This document shows, in pieces, positions 8,608 through 14,868 of a stretch of DNA of 20,550 nucleotides. Location: contig JAZSFD010000061.1 in the NCBI GenBank assembly GCA_045532035.1, positions 1-20,550 of the forward strand. The letters run 5' to 3'. The first letter of the stretch is position 1. Each line of letters begins with the position of its first letter. The translations under genes were made by a program, and so were the position numbers. The notes under the pieces are model-generated. The model was not told the origin of the DNA and searched no databases. It saw nothing but the letters and a program-made list of their open reading frames with translations. This stretch comes from UMGS1052 sp045532035. GTDB lineage: Bacteria; Bacillota; Clostridia; Oscillospirales; CAG-382.

Positions 8608-9824
8608 TATTTGTTGCCCCCTTTCAGATTCTCTTCATAATAAGCATCGTTTACCATAGCTCCGTCCTCAATGGCGGTGCCTGCGGCAATGTCAAGGTCG
8701 GCACCGATGACAGTGATGCCCTTTGCCGATGCTTTATCCTTGCCGACGGCGGATCCTGCACCGATGACAGCGCCCGAATCGATGATCGAATAGTCAACGG
8801 TTGCGCCTTTTTTCACGACAACACCGCTCATGACGACCGAATCCTTGATGTGCGCTCCCTTTTCAACCACAACTCCGCTGAAAAGAACAGAGTTTTCGAC
8901 GGTGCCGTAGATCTCACAACCCTCGGTGATGAGAGAGTTTGTGATCTTGGCGTCTTCGCCGATAAACTGCGGAGGCTCGGCGTTGGTGCGCGAGAAGACA
9001 CGGCGCTGCTTGTTCGAAAGCGAAAGGGTGCAATCGTCGCGGAGGAGATCCATGTTTGCTTCCCAAAGGCTATCGATGGTTCCGACATCTTTCCAATAGC
9101 CCGAGAAGGGATAAGCATACATTCTTTCACCTGCCGCAAGCATTGCGGGGATGATATTCTTTCCGAAGTCTTTTGACGAGTTCGGGTCGTTTTCGTCATC
9201 TTCAAGATATTTTTCGAGCTTGTCTCTGTTGAAGATGTAGATGCCCATTGACGCAAGGGTGCTGTCGGGATTCTTGGGCTTTTCGGCAAACTTGAAGATC
9301 TTGCCGTCCTCATCTGCGCTCATGATGCCGAATCTGCTTGCCTCCTCGAGCGGAACATCGATGACGGCGATGGTGCAATCGGCGTTCATCTGCTTGTGAT
9401 AGGAAAGCATTGCGTCATACTGCATCTGATATATGTGGTCGCCCGAAAGAATAAGAACATATTCGGGATTGTAGCGGTTGATAAAGTTCATGTTCTGGTA
9501 AATGGCGTTGGCTGTGCCCGAATACCAGTCTGCCTTCTTCTTGCCCTGATAGGGAGGAAGAATCTTCACACCGCCGTAAGTACGGTCAAGGTCCCACGGC
9601 TGTCCGTTGCCGATATATTCGTTCAGCAATAATGGCTGATACTGAGTGAGAACACCGACTGTGTCGATGCCCGAATTGACACAGTTGGAAAGAGGAAAGT
9701 CGATGATTCTGTACTTGCCACCGAAGCTTACCGCCGGCTTTGCAACCTTTTCGGTAAGGGCATAAAGTCTGCTTCCCTGTCCTCCGGCGAGAAGCATTGC
9801 TACGCATTCTTTTTTCTTAAACAC
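8607..9824 (-). CDS. glgC: Glucose-1-phosphate adenylyltransferase (ADP-glucose pyrophosphorylase)
   Basis: A 405-residue enzyme that makes ADP-glucose from ATP and glucose 1-phosphate, the committed step of bacterial glycogen synthesis. Motifs are AMLLAGGQGSRLYALT (nucleotide loop), AVSFGGKYRIIDFPLSN, GTANAIYQN, LSGDHIYQMQY (metal/product site), FAEKP, and a C-terminal hexapeptide beta-helix (VENSVLFSGVVVEKGAHIKD). The start is taken as the GTG at 9824 because AAGGGGG lies nine bases upstream and the family begins at FKKKECVAMLLAGG. The in-frame TTG at 9902 would add 26 unrelated residues and lacks an obvious ribosome binding site. It follows the branching-enzyme homologue by about 80 bases without a visible terminator. 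Confidence 0.96.
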   Translation of the reverse strand: MFKKKECVAMLLAGGQGSRLYALTEKVAKPAVSFGGKYRIIDFPLSNCVNSGIDTVGVLTQYQPLLLNEYIGNGQPWDLDRTYGGVKILPPYQGKKKADWYSGTANAIYQNMNFINRYNPEYVLILSGDHIYQMQYDAMLSYHKQMNADCTIAVIDVPLEEASRFGIMSADEDGKIFKFAEKPKNPDSTLASMGIYIFNRDKLEKYLEDDENDPNSSKDFGKNIIPAMLAAGERMYAYPFSGYWKDVGTIDSLWEANMDLLRDDCTLSLSNKQRRVFSRTNAEPPQFIGEDAKITNSLITEGCEIYGTVENSVLFSGVVVEKGAHIKDSVVMSGVVVKKGATVDYSIIDSGAVIGAGSAVGKDKASAKGITVIGADLDIAAGTAIEDGAMVNDAYYEENLKGGNK

Positions 9825-9907
9825 TTGGTCGTGCCCCCTTAATATATTGTTGTCTTGGTTTTGTTTTTCTTTGTTTTTCGGAATATAGCCATTGTGTTGC
9901 AATGAAT

Positions 9908-11692
9908 CTATGAGTCTTCGCTGACCGGTTCAAAAACGCAGACCGATATCGGCGCAAGGTCAGTGCTGATATAATAATTGCGGTCTGAGTCTGCCAAAGC
10001 TTCGTAAGAAAGTATCTCGGCTTCTTCGTTTCCTCCGTAGACCGAAAGTGCGCTTGAAAACACTTTGCGGTAACAGCCTTTGCGCGGTACCCGGAGAGGG
10101 ACCTGCGAAAGAGCGCTCTTGCCGAAATTTATCACGGCTATCAATTCTTTATATGCCGTTTCTTTCGCATTTATGCGGAAAAAGGAGAGCAAATTATCAC
10201 TTTCGTCTGTCGGATTCTCTGCCACACCGCCGTCCTGCCAGAGGATAGGATGGGAAAGATAAAAGCTTCCGAGATCACGCACAAAGAGCTGATGCTTTTT
10301 GTGCATGGGATCGCAGAGTTTTTGCCATTCAACGCGGCCGTTTTGCGAACCGCATGAGAGCTGTGCAAGCTCGGTTCCCATGAAGGTCAGCTTTTTTGAG
10401 GCAGACAGCATCATGCAGGAAAGGGCAAGGCGGGATTTTGCAAATTTTTCAAAGTCTTCACCGCCCATGCCGCCGATAAAGCCTGAGTTGTCCGAAAGTG
10501 CGGTGATGCCGCATTTTGCGGCAGGTGCAAGCTTTGAACCGAAAGAAAGCTCTGTGCGCAGAAGAATATCCTTTTCAAGCCGCCTGTCGCGGACATATGT
10601 GAAGCCCAGACCTCCGTCGCACACGGGGTCTTGTGCATTAGTGATCCTTGACGGTGCTTTGGCTATCGTGATGATGTCGGGATAGCGGTATGCGAGACTG
10701 TCGGACAAGGTCTTGAAAAACGAAAAGACCGCGCAGTCGCTGTTATGACGAAGCATTTCCGAAAGGTCGGTCACAAGACCGTCGATATGAAATTCTTCTA
10801 TCCAGAAGAGTGCATTTGACAGAAGAAAGCTTGTGACTTGTCCTTTCGATATATCAAATGCAGGTGCTGTACAGTCATCGTCATCTCCGGGATGTTCATA
10901 TATCGGAGTGCCGTCAAATTTCAAAAGTCCGTGCTCACAAGCATCAATTCTTGTGCAATTCCAATCGAGAATGACCCCGAGCCCTGCACAGTGGAAAGAG
11001 TCGACGAAGCATCTGAAGTCATCGGGTGTGCCATACCGTGAGGTTGGCGCAAAAAATGCGGTGACTTCAAAGTCCTGCACATCCTCCGACATATGCTCGG
11101 TAATCGACATAAGCTCCACATGGGTATATCCCATTTGCTTGAGATAGGGGATGAGCTCGTCTGCGATTTCGCGGTATTTGGGAAAAGCCGAGGGGTCTTT
11201 TCTTTTCCAGCTTGAAAGATCAAGCTTGTAGATATTCAACGGGATATCTCTGCCGTTTTTTTCAAAAAGCTTTTTTCTCTCGGCAAGATATCCGCCGTCG
11301 CGCCATCCGAAGGGTGCCGATATAAAAATCTTTGAAGCGGTTGCCGGAGGTGTCTCGGAAAAGAGAGCATAAGGATCGGCTTTGAAAAGCTTCTGTCCTT
11401 CCGCGGTCGTTATTTTGAATTTATAGTTCTGCCCGCTTCTCACGATTGAAGCGGGGAGAGAAGCTTCGAAAATTCCGAAGTCGTTTCTTTCCATCGGATG
11501 AGTCTCTTCCCAACCGTTGAAATCACCGACGAGAAAGATCTCTTTTGCGTTTGGTGCCCAGACGCGGAAAACGGCGTATTTTTCGCCGCGGTCGTCCGGG
11601 ACAATATGAAAACCGAGATAGCGGTAACTGCCGAAATCCGTTCCGTTAAGAAAAGATTTTGCCGCCATCTCGTCATTTTTTTCGTTTGTCAT
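9908..11692 (-). CDS. Branching-enzyme (GlgB) homologue with lost catalytic residues; probable pseudoenzyme
   Basis: A 594-residue protein with the GlgB layout: CBM48 at about 25-125 (VFRVWAPNAKEIFLVGDFNGW), then a GH13 barrel (HVELMSITEH, FFAPTSRYGTPDDF, LTFMGTELAQ) and a C-terminal beta domain. Scaffold similarity to GlgB is strong, but the GH13 signatures are broken. Region I reads DWNCTRI (243-249) where GlgB has DWVPxHF, so the His is Arg248. Region II reads GLVTDLSEM, keeping Asp309 but changing the invariant Arg to Val307. Region III reads IAKAPS where GlgB has AEEST, so the acid/base Glu is gone (Lys345/Ala346). Region IV reads LSDNS where GlgB has LSHDE, so His and Asp become Asp401 and Asn402. 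Branching activity is therefore unlikely. The frame is intact and it opens the glycogen operon behind a strong promoter, so it is kept. I infer a glycogen-binding or regulatory role. The ATG at 11692 follows GGTGA with a seven-base spacer. Confidence 0.88.
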   Translation of the reverse strand: MTNEKNDEMAAKSFLNGTDFGSYRYLGFHIVPDDRGEKYAVFRVWAPNAKEIFLVGDFNGWEETHPMERNDFGIFEASLPASIVRSGQNYKFKITTAEGQKLFKADPYALFSETPPATASKIFISAPFGWRDGGYLAERKKLFEKNGRDIPLNIYKLDLSSWKRKDPSAFPKYREIADELIPYLKQMGYTHVELMSITEHMSEDVQDFEVTAFFAPTSRYGTPDDFRCFVDSFHCAGLGVILDWNCTRIDACEHGLLKFDGTPIYEHPGDDDDCTAPAFDISKGQVTSFLLSNALFWIEEFHIDGLVTDLSEMLRHNSDCAVFSFFKTLSDSLAYRYPDIITIAKAPSRITNAQDPVCDGGLGFTYVRDRRLEKDILLRTELSFGSKLAPAAKCGITALSDNSGFIGGMGGEDFEKFAKSRLALSCMMLSASKKLTFMGTELAQLSCGSQNGRVEWQKLCDPMHKKHQLFVRDLGSFYLSHPILWQDGGVAENPTDESDNLLSFFRINAKETAYKELIAVINFGKSALSQVPLRVPRKGCYRKVFSSALSVYGGNEEAEILSYEALADSDRNYYISTDLAPISVCVFEPVSEDS

Positions 11693-11738
11693 GCATTTTT
11701 CACCGCGATTCGATATTTTGTACAAATATTATACCATT

Positions 11739-11767
11739 ATTATACAACTTTTTGAGCAAAAAAGCAA
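11739..11767 (-). promoter_or_regulatory. Sigma-A type promoter of the glycogen operon
   Basis: On the minus strand TTGCTT (11767-11762) and TATAAT (11744-11739) are separated by exactly 17 bases, 46 bases before the first operon gene. A second TATAAT lies at 11733-11728 but has no matching -35 box. Confidence 0.7.
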
Positions 11768-11809
11768 TAGATTTCTGCTATAAGTTTATGTATTTTTGTA
11801 ATTTTATTT

Positions 11810-11829
11810 GCAAAATATTCGCAAAATAT
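11810..11829. repeat. Tandem GCAAAATAT repeat upstream of the glycogen promoter
   Basis: GCAAAATAT occurs at 11810-11818 and again at 11821-11829, an 11-base period (about one helical turn). It lies about 45 bases upstream of the -35 box in AT-rich DNA. It may be an activator or repressor site or simply low-complexity sequence. The rest of 11768-11921 is AT-rich and holds nothing else I recognise. Confidence 0.3.
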
Positions 11830-11921
11830 GTCATTTTGAACAGTAAAAGCGGTGCATATGTGAAAAAACTTTCCTTTGGTGCGCAAAAAAATTGAAATTT
11901 GGCGAAATGTATAAAAAGGGG

Positions 11922-11961
11922 ATAAAAAAACCAATGGGAGCATACCTTGCGGTATACTCCC
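11922..11961 (-). terminator. Intrinsic terminator of pfkA
   Basis: On the minus strand GGGAGTATACC (11961-11951) and GGTATGCTCCC (11946-11936) form an 11-position stem with one G-T pair and a GCAA tetraloop. ATTGG and a run of seven T follow. It lies directly after the pfkA stop and insulates the glycogen operon. Confidence 0.85.
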
Positions 11962-11967
11962 GAAAAG

Positions 11968-13038
11968 TTAAATTGAAATCTTGCTTGCGATCTCGTAAGA
12001 GGTGCGCATTCTGTCTTCTCTGATCTTGGCGTCGGCAACCATTCTTGCCACCTGCTCACCGGAGAAGCCTGTGATGTCCTCAGCCTTGATCTTGCCCTTG
12101 CAGAGCTTGTCATAGGTGAGGGCGTATTCGATGTCGATGCCGCAGATGACTTCATCGCGGATGCAAACGACCTGGTTTGATTTGCCGTCAAGCAAAAGCT
12201 CGACTGCCTTGTAGCCCATAAGGCTTGCAAGCTCTCTGTCGCGCAGAGTGGGGCGACCGCCTCTCTGAACATGAGCAAGACGGGCAAATTTTGTTTCGAT
12301 GTCGGTTTCCTTTTCGACACGCTTGGCAATGCTTTCGGAAAACTCGCTGCCGAAAGCTTCGGAAACGATGATGATGAAGTTTCTCTTCTTTGCCTTTTTG
12401 AGCTCCTTCATCTTTTCGATGGTGCCCTCAAGGTCAAAGGGGAATTCTTCGATGGCAATGCCGACAGCGCCTGTGGCAAGGCCTGTGTTGATGGCGATAT
12501 AGCCTGCGTTTCTTCCCATAACTTCGACGACATTGCATCTTGCGTGGGATTCGCAGGTGTCGCGGAGCTTGTCAACAAGGTCAACAACCGTGTTCATCGC
12601 TGTGTCATAACCGATGGTATAATCTGTTGCCGAAATATCGTTGTCGATGGTACCGGGGATGCCGATGCAGGGAACACCGCGTCGGGTGAGATCCTGCGCA
12701 CCTCTGAAGGTGCCGTCGCCGCCGATGCATACAAGACCGTCGATCTTGTTTTCGCGGCAGGTGGCGATAGCCTTCTGGAGTCCGGATTCTTCCTTGAACT
12801 CAAGGCATCTGTCGGTGAAAAGCATTGTTCCGCCGTGGTTGATGATGTTGGCAACATCGCGGGCGTCAAGCAACTTCATGTCGTTTTCGACAAGTCCTCT
12901 GTAACCGCCGATGATGCCCATGACCTCAACGCCGTTCTGGAGAGCGGTTCTGACAACGCTTCTTACTGCTGCATTCATTCCGGGAGCGTCGCCGCCCGAG
13001 GTGAGAACGCCTATTCTCTTGAATTTTTTGTCTGCCAT
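11968..13038 (-). CDS. pfkA: ATP-dependent 6-phosphofructokinase
   Basis: A 356-residue enzyme, slightly longer than the 320-residue E. coli PfkA. It phosphorylates fructose 6-phosphate to the 1,6-bisphosphate, the committed glycolytic step. Motifs are TSGGDAPGMN at the N-terminus, GGDGT (106-110, the Gly typical of ATP rather than pyrophosphate users), GIPGTIDND (126-134, catalytic Asp132), VVEVMGRNAG, and LAHVQRGGRPT for effector and substrate binding. The ATG at 13038 is preceded by GAGG with an eight-base spacer. It has its own terminator and sits just upstream of the glycogen operon on the same strand, fitting joint control of carbon storage and use. Confidence 0.95.
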   Translation of the reverse strand: MADKKFKRIGVLTSGGDAPGMNAAVRSVVRTALQNGVEVMGIIGGYRGLVENDMKLLDARDVANIINHGGTMLFTDRCLEFKEESGLQKAIATCRENKIDGLVCIGGDGTFRGAQDLTRRGVPCIGIPGTIDNDISATDYTIGYDTAMNTVVDLVDKLRDTCESHARCNVVEVMGRNAGYIAINTGLATGAVGIAIEEFPFDLEGTIEKMKELKKAKKRNFIIIVSEAFGSEFSESIAKRVEKETDIETKFARLAHVQRGGRPTLRDRELASLMGYKAVELLLDGKSNQVVCIRDEVICGIDIEYALTYDKLCKGKIKAEDITGFSGEQVARMVADAKIREDRMRTSYEIASKISI

Positions 13039-13107
13039 ATATTTTACCTCGCTGTTATATCTTTACAAATGGCATAATAAAACACCTTAATTATTTTAAT
13101 ACCTTTT

Positions 13108-13132
13108 CGCAAAAAAAGCAATAGCTTTTGCG
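13108..13132. other. A/T-rich hairpin in the pfkA leader
   Basis: CGCAAAAAAAGC and GCTTTTGCG can pair around AATA with a three-base bulge. It lies in the roughly 110-base leader of pfkA. It may be a weak terminator for the ECF gene or a leader structure; support is modest. Confidence 0.25.
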
Positions 13133-13148
13133 GAAGATTTTTTAATAT

Positions 13149-13176
13149 TTTGTAAACTATGACATTTATTTGTCAA
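13149..13176 (-). promoter_or_regulatory. Candidate pfkA promoter
   Basis: On the minus strand a consensus TTGACA (13176-13171) is followed after 16 bases by TACAAA (13154-13149). The -35 box lies across the last codons of the ECF gene. The -10 match is only fair. Confidence 0.4.
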
Positions 13177-13693
13177 AGCCCGACTTTTTCTCGTTGGAGA
13201 AGAAGAATTTTTTCAGATTTTTGTCTTTTGAAAAGACAGAAACAAGGACAAAAGCCATGAGCGCGTTTGCGCCTGCCTGAATGAGATTTCCCGGAACCGA
13301 CGCAAGACATCCCGCCCCGCAAAGAAAATATTCGAACACAAGATATCCGACAACCATTATACCTTCGGCAAGAATACAGCCGAGGACTCTGAAAAGGGCA
13401 GTTCCTTTTCTGAAAAAAAGATATGCGACATATGCCATGAGCGCTTTTATAATAAATGTGGCAGGAGCATAGAGGGCAAAGGACAGGGTGATATCCGCAA
13501 GGGCGCATCCCGCACCCACAGAAACAGCACCGAAAATCCCGCCTGCCATATATGCGCATAAAAGCACCATGCAATCGCCTATGTTCACATAGCCGTGAAG
13601 CATTGGAACGGGAATGGGGATCACGGTTGCCACAAAAGAAAGAGCGGCAAACAGCGCGCATAGGACGAGCCTCTTTATTCTGTTGTTTTTCAC
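13166..13693 (-). CDS. ECF transporter S component, substrate unknown
   Basis: A 175-residue hydrophobic protein with about five or six membrane segments and basic ends. The HGYVNIGD motif (33-40), the Gly/Ala-rich stretch AYMAGGIFGAVSVGAGCALAD, and YAPATFIIKALMAYVAY resemble the PF07155-like group of energy-coupling-factor S components. Such proteins bind a vitamin or other small molecule and use a shared EcfA/EcfT module encoded elsewhere. No module genes are nearby, so the ligand cannot be inferred from context. The start is a GTG at 13693 preceded by AAGGA with a ten-base spacer. It lies between dpaB and pfkA, probably as its own unit. Confidence 0.75.
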   Translation of the reverse strand: MKNNRIKRLVLCALFAALSFVATVIPIPVPMLHGYVNIGDCMVLLCAYMAGGIFGAVSVGAGCALADITLSFALYAPATFIIKALMAYVAYLFFRKGTALFRVLGCILAEGIMVVGYLVFEYFLCGAGCLASVPGNLIQAGANALMAFVLVSVFSKDKNLKKFFFSNEKKSGFDK

Positions 13694-13720
13694 GATTTAC
13701 ACATCCTTAAAACTATGGAT

Positions 13721-13749
13721 TTTGTATAATGGTATTCTATCATTGCAAA
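13721..13749 (-). promoter_or_regulatory. Candidate promoter of the ECF S-component gene
   Basis: On the minus strand TTTGCA (13749-13744), a 17-base spacer and TACAAA (13726-13721) lie about 28 bases before the GTG start. Both boxes are imperfect. No known riboswitch was recognised in the 157 bases between the genes. Confidence 0.4.
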
Positions 13750-13808
13750 CAGGTGAATTCTACATTATTTTGTAAACAAAAAGAGGGGAGCGCTGTGTCG
13801 AAAGTAAT

Positions 13809-13836
13809 GTGAGAGAGGCTGTCGGACCTCTCTCAC
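13809..13836 (-). terminator. Hairpin downstream of dpaB
   Basis: GTGAGAGAGG and CCTCTCTCAC form a perfect ten-base stem with an eight-base loop just past the dpaB stop. No good T-run follows on the minus strand, so it may be an mRNA 3' end stabiliser or a weak terminator. Confidence 0.55.
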
Positions 13837-13850
13837 GCTACGGCAGTATT

Positions 13851-14411
13851 CTATGTTGCAAGCACCGGCTGTATCTGCTCGCCTTTCAGGGCATTAATGA
13901 GTGAATCGGGAACCTTGTCGAAATCGCAGACAAGAGAGCTTTTTTTCTTAAAGGGCGAGTCCTGCGAAAAGGGTACGAAGAAAATGTTTTTCCTCTGTAA
14001 CAGCTTTGCAATATTGGGAGCAGACCCCGAAAGTCCGTCGTTTGTGGCAACGGCAAGAAGAACGGGACGGTCGTTTCTCAGCTGTGCTTTTATTGCCATG
14101 GTTGCAGATGTGTCGGTGATGCCCAGCGCCACCTTTGAAAGGGTGTTTCCTGTGCAGGGACAGACCACAAGGCAATCGAGAACGATTGAGGGACCTATCG
14201 GCTCGGCATCCGGGATGGTATGAATGATGTTTTTGTTGCATATTCCCTCAACTTTTTTTCTTATGTCGTCGGCTTTTCCGAATTTTGTGTCAAGAGAATA
14301 GGCGTTTTCGGACATTATCGGAAGTATCTCATATTTTTCCGAAAGTGTTTCAAGCACCCCAAGTGTTTTTGAAAAAGAACAGAACGAGCCTGTCATGCAA
14401 AAGCCTATCAT
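13851..14411 (-). CDS. dpaB: Dipicolinate synthase subunit B
   Basis: A 186-residue flavoprotein-like Rossmann protein close to SpoVFB of Bacillus, the second subunit of dipicolinate synthase. With DpaA it makes the spore-core chelator dipicolinic acid in the mother cell. Recognisable matches are IGFCMTGSFCSF at the start, AEPIGPSIVLDCLVVCPCTGN, SATMAIKAQLRNDRPVLLAVATNDGL, and KNIFFVPFSQDSPFKKKSS. The ATG at 14411 overlaps the stop of the dpaA remnant by four bases (ATGA) and follows AAGGGG with a nine-base spacer, the usual dpaA-dpaB coupling. The frame is intact, yet the upstream partner gene is nearly gone, and no promoter of its own was identified. Confidence 0.92.
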   Translation of the reverse strand: MIGFCMTGSFCSFSKTLGVLETLSEKYEILPIMSENAYSLDTKFGKADDIRKKVEGICNKNIIHTIPDAEPIGPSIVLDCLVVCPCTGNTLSKVALGITDTSATMAIKAQLRNDRPVLLAVATNDGLSGSAPNIAKLLQRKNIFFVPFSQDSPFKKKSSLVCDFDKVPDSLINALKGEQIQPVLAT

Positions 14412-14563
14412 AATTCATAACCCCTTTCGATAAGTTCTTGTCTGATGCATCGAAACAGTATTTCTCCTGCTGTGACAGGCATATATTTTCCCGGAAGTCC
14501 CGAGGCGAGAATTGTTTTGATGTTCAAGCTTTCTGCCGATTTGAAATCCACCCCGCCTGATTT
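14408..14563 (-). pseudogene. dpaA: C-terminal remnant of dipicolinate synthase subunit A
   Basis: The last 51 or so codons before dpaB encode SGGVDFKSAESLNIK followed by LASGLPGKYMPVTAGEIL. This matches the C-terminus of DpaA/SpoVFA (Bacillus has PGGTDFKYAEKQGIK and LAPGLPGIVAPKTAGQIL). Similarity ends abruptly near 14563, about 11 bases from the serS -35 box. The roughly 240 upstream residues of a normal DpaA are absent in all minus-strand frames; that space is the serS T-box leader. The open frame runs on upstream but is unrelated. This is a deletion or rearrangement remnant that still carries the dpaB ribosome binding site. Confidence 0.8.
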
Positions 14564-14574
14564 CAAATTTCCTC

Positions 14575-14603
14575 TTGCAATTTTCGGGAGATTGTTGTAT
14601 AAT
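14575..14603 (+). promoter_or_regulatory. Sigma-A type promoter of serS
   Basis: TTGCAA (14575-14580), a 17-base spacer and TATAAT (14598-14603), immediately upstream of the T-box leader. It fires away from the dpaA remnant. Confidence 0.8.
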
Positions 14604-14826
14604 ATAAAAGCTATGATGAAAGAAACGGCAAAAAGAGCGTTTTTCAGAGATACCGCGGCAGGTGAGAGCGGTAAGCGCTGTTTGCTTTTCCGCTTTCGGA
14701 GCACGGAGTGAAAGCTTCGGGGTGTCGCCCCTTACAGCGCAAACGAGCGGCAATGATATCATTGCAATTTGGGTGGCAACACGGAGTCTTTCGTCCCATT
14801 TTTTTCGGGCGGGACTCTGTTTTTTT
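14604..14826 (+). promoter_or_regulatory. T-box riboswitch leader of serS (serine)
   Basis: A tRNA-sensing leader. The conserved T-box GGGTGGCAACACGG is at 14771-14784 and is followed by a terminator. Stem I shows a GATGA turn near the 5' end and the AGAGATA...GGTGAGAG distal-loop signature (14645-14669). Two specifier candidates exist: UCC at 14689-14691, next to CTTTC that pairs with GAAAG near the 5' end, and AGC at 14700-14702. Both are serine codons, which agrees with the downstream gene. Uncharged tRNA-Ser would favour the antiterminator and raise SerRS synthesis. Confidence 0.88.
14784..14826 (+). terminator. T-box terminator of the serS leader
   Basis: GAGTC (14784-14788) pairs with GACTC (14813-14817), and the stem continues inward with CGTCCC opposite GGGCG. 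A run of seven T starts at 14820. The 5' arm overlaps the T-box, so terminator and antiterminator are exclusive. Confidence 0.85.
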
Positions 14827-14868
14827 ATCTGTTCATAATTTATTATATATTTTTCGGAGGAAAAGAAA

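Noticed and set aside
9825..9902. 26-residue N-terminal extension of GlgC from a TTG start
   Set aside because: The GTG at 9824 has a well-spaced AAGGGGG and matches the family N-terminus.
9908..11692. Simple annotation as functional glgB
   Set aside because: The catalytic Glu and second Asp, plus other invariant GH13 residues, are replaced.
12271..13077. Long plus-strand opening of 268 codons opposite pfkA
   Set aside because: It is the antisense frame of a clear pfkA; no ribosome binding site and no recognisable family.
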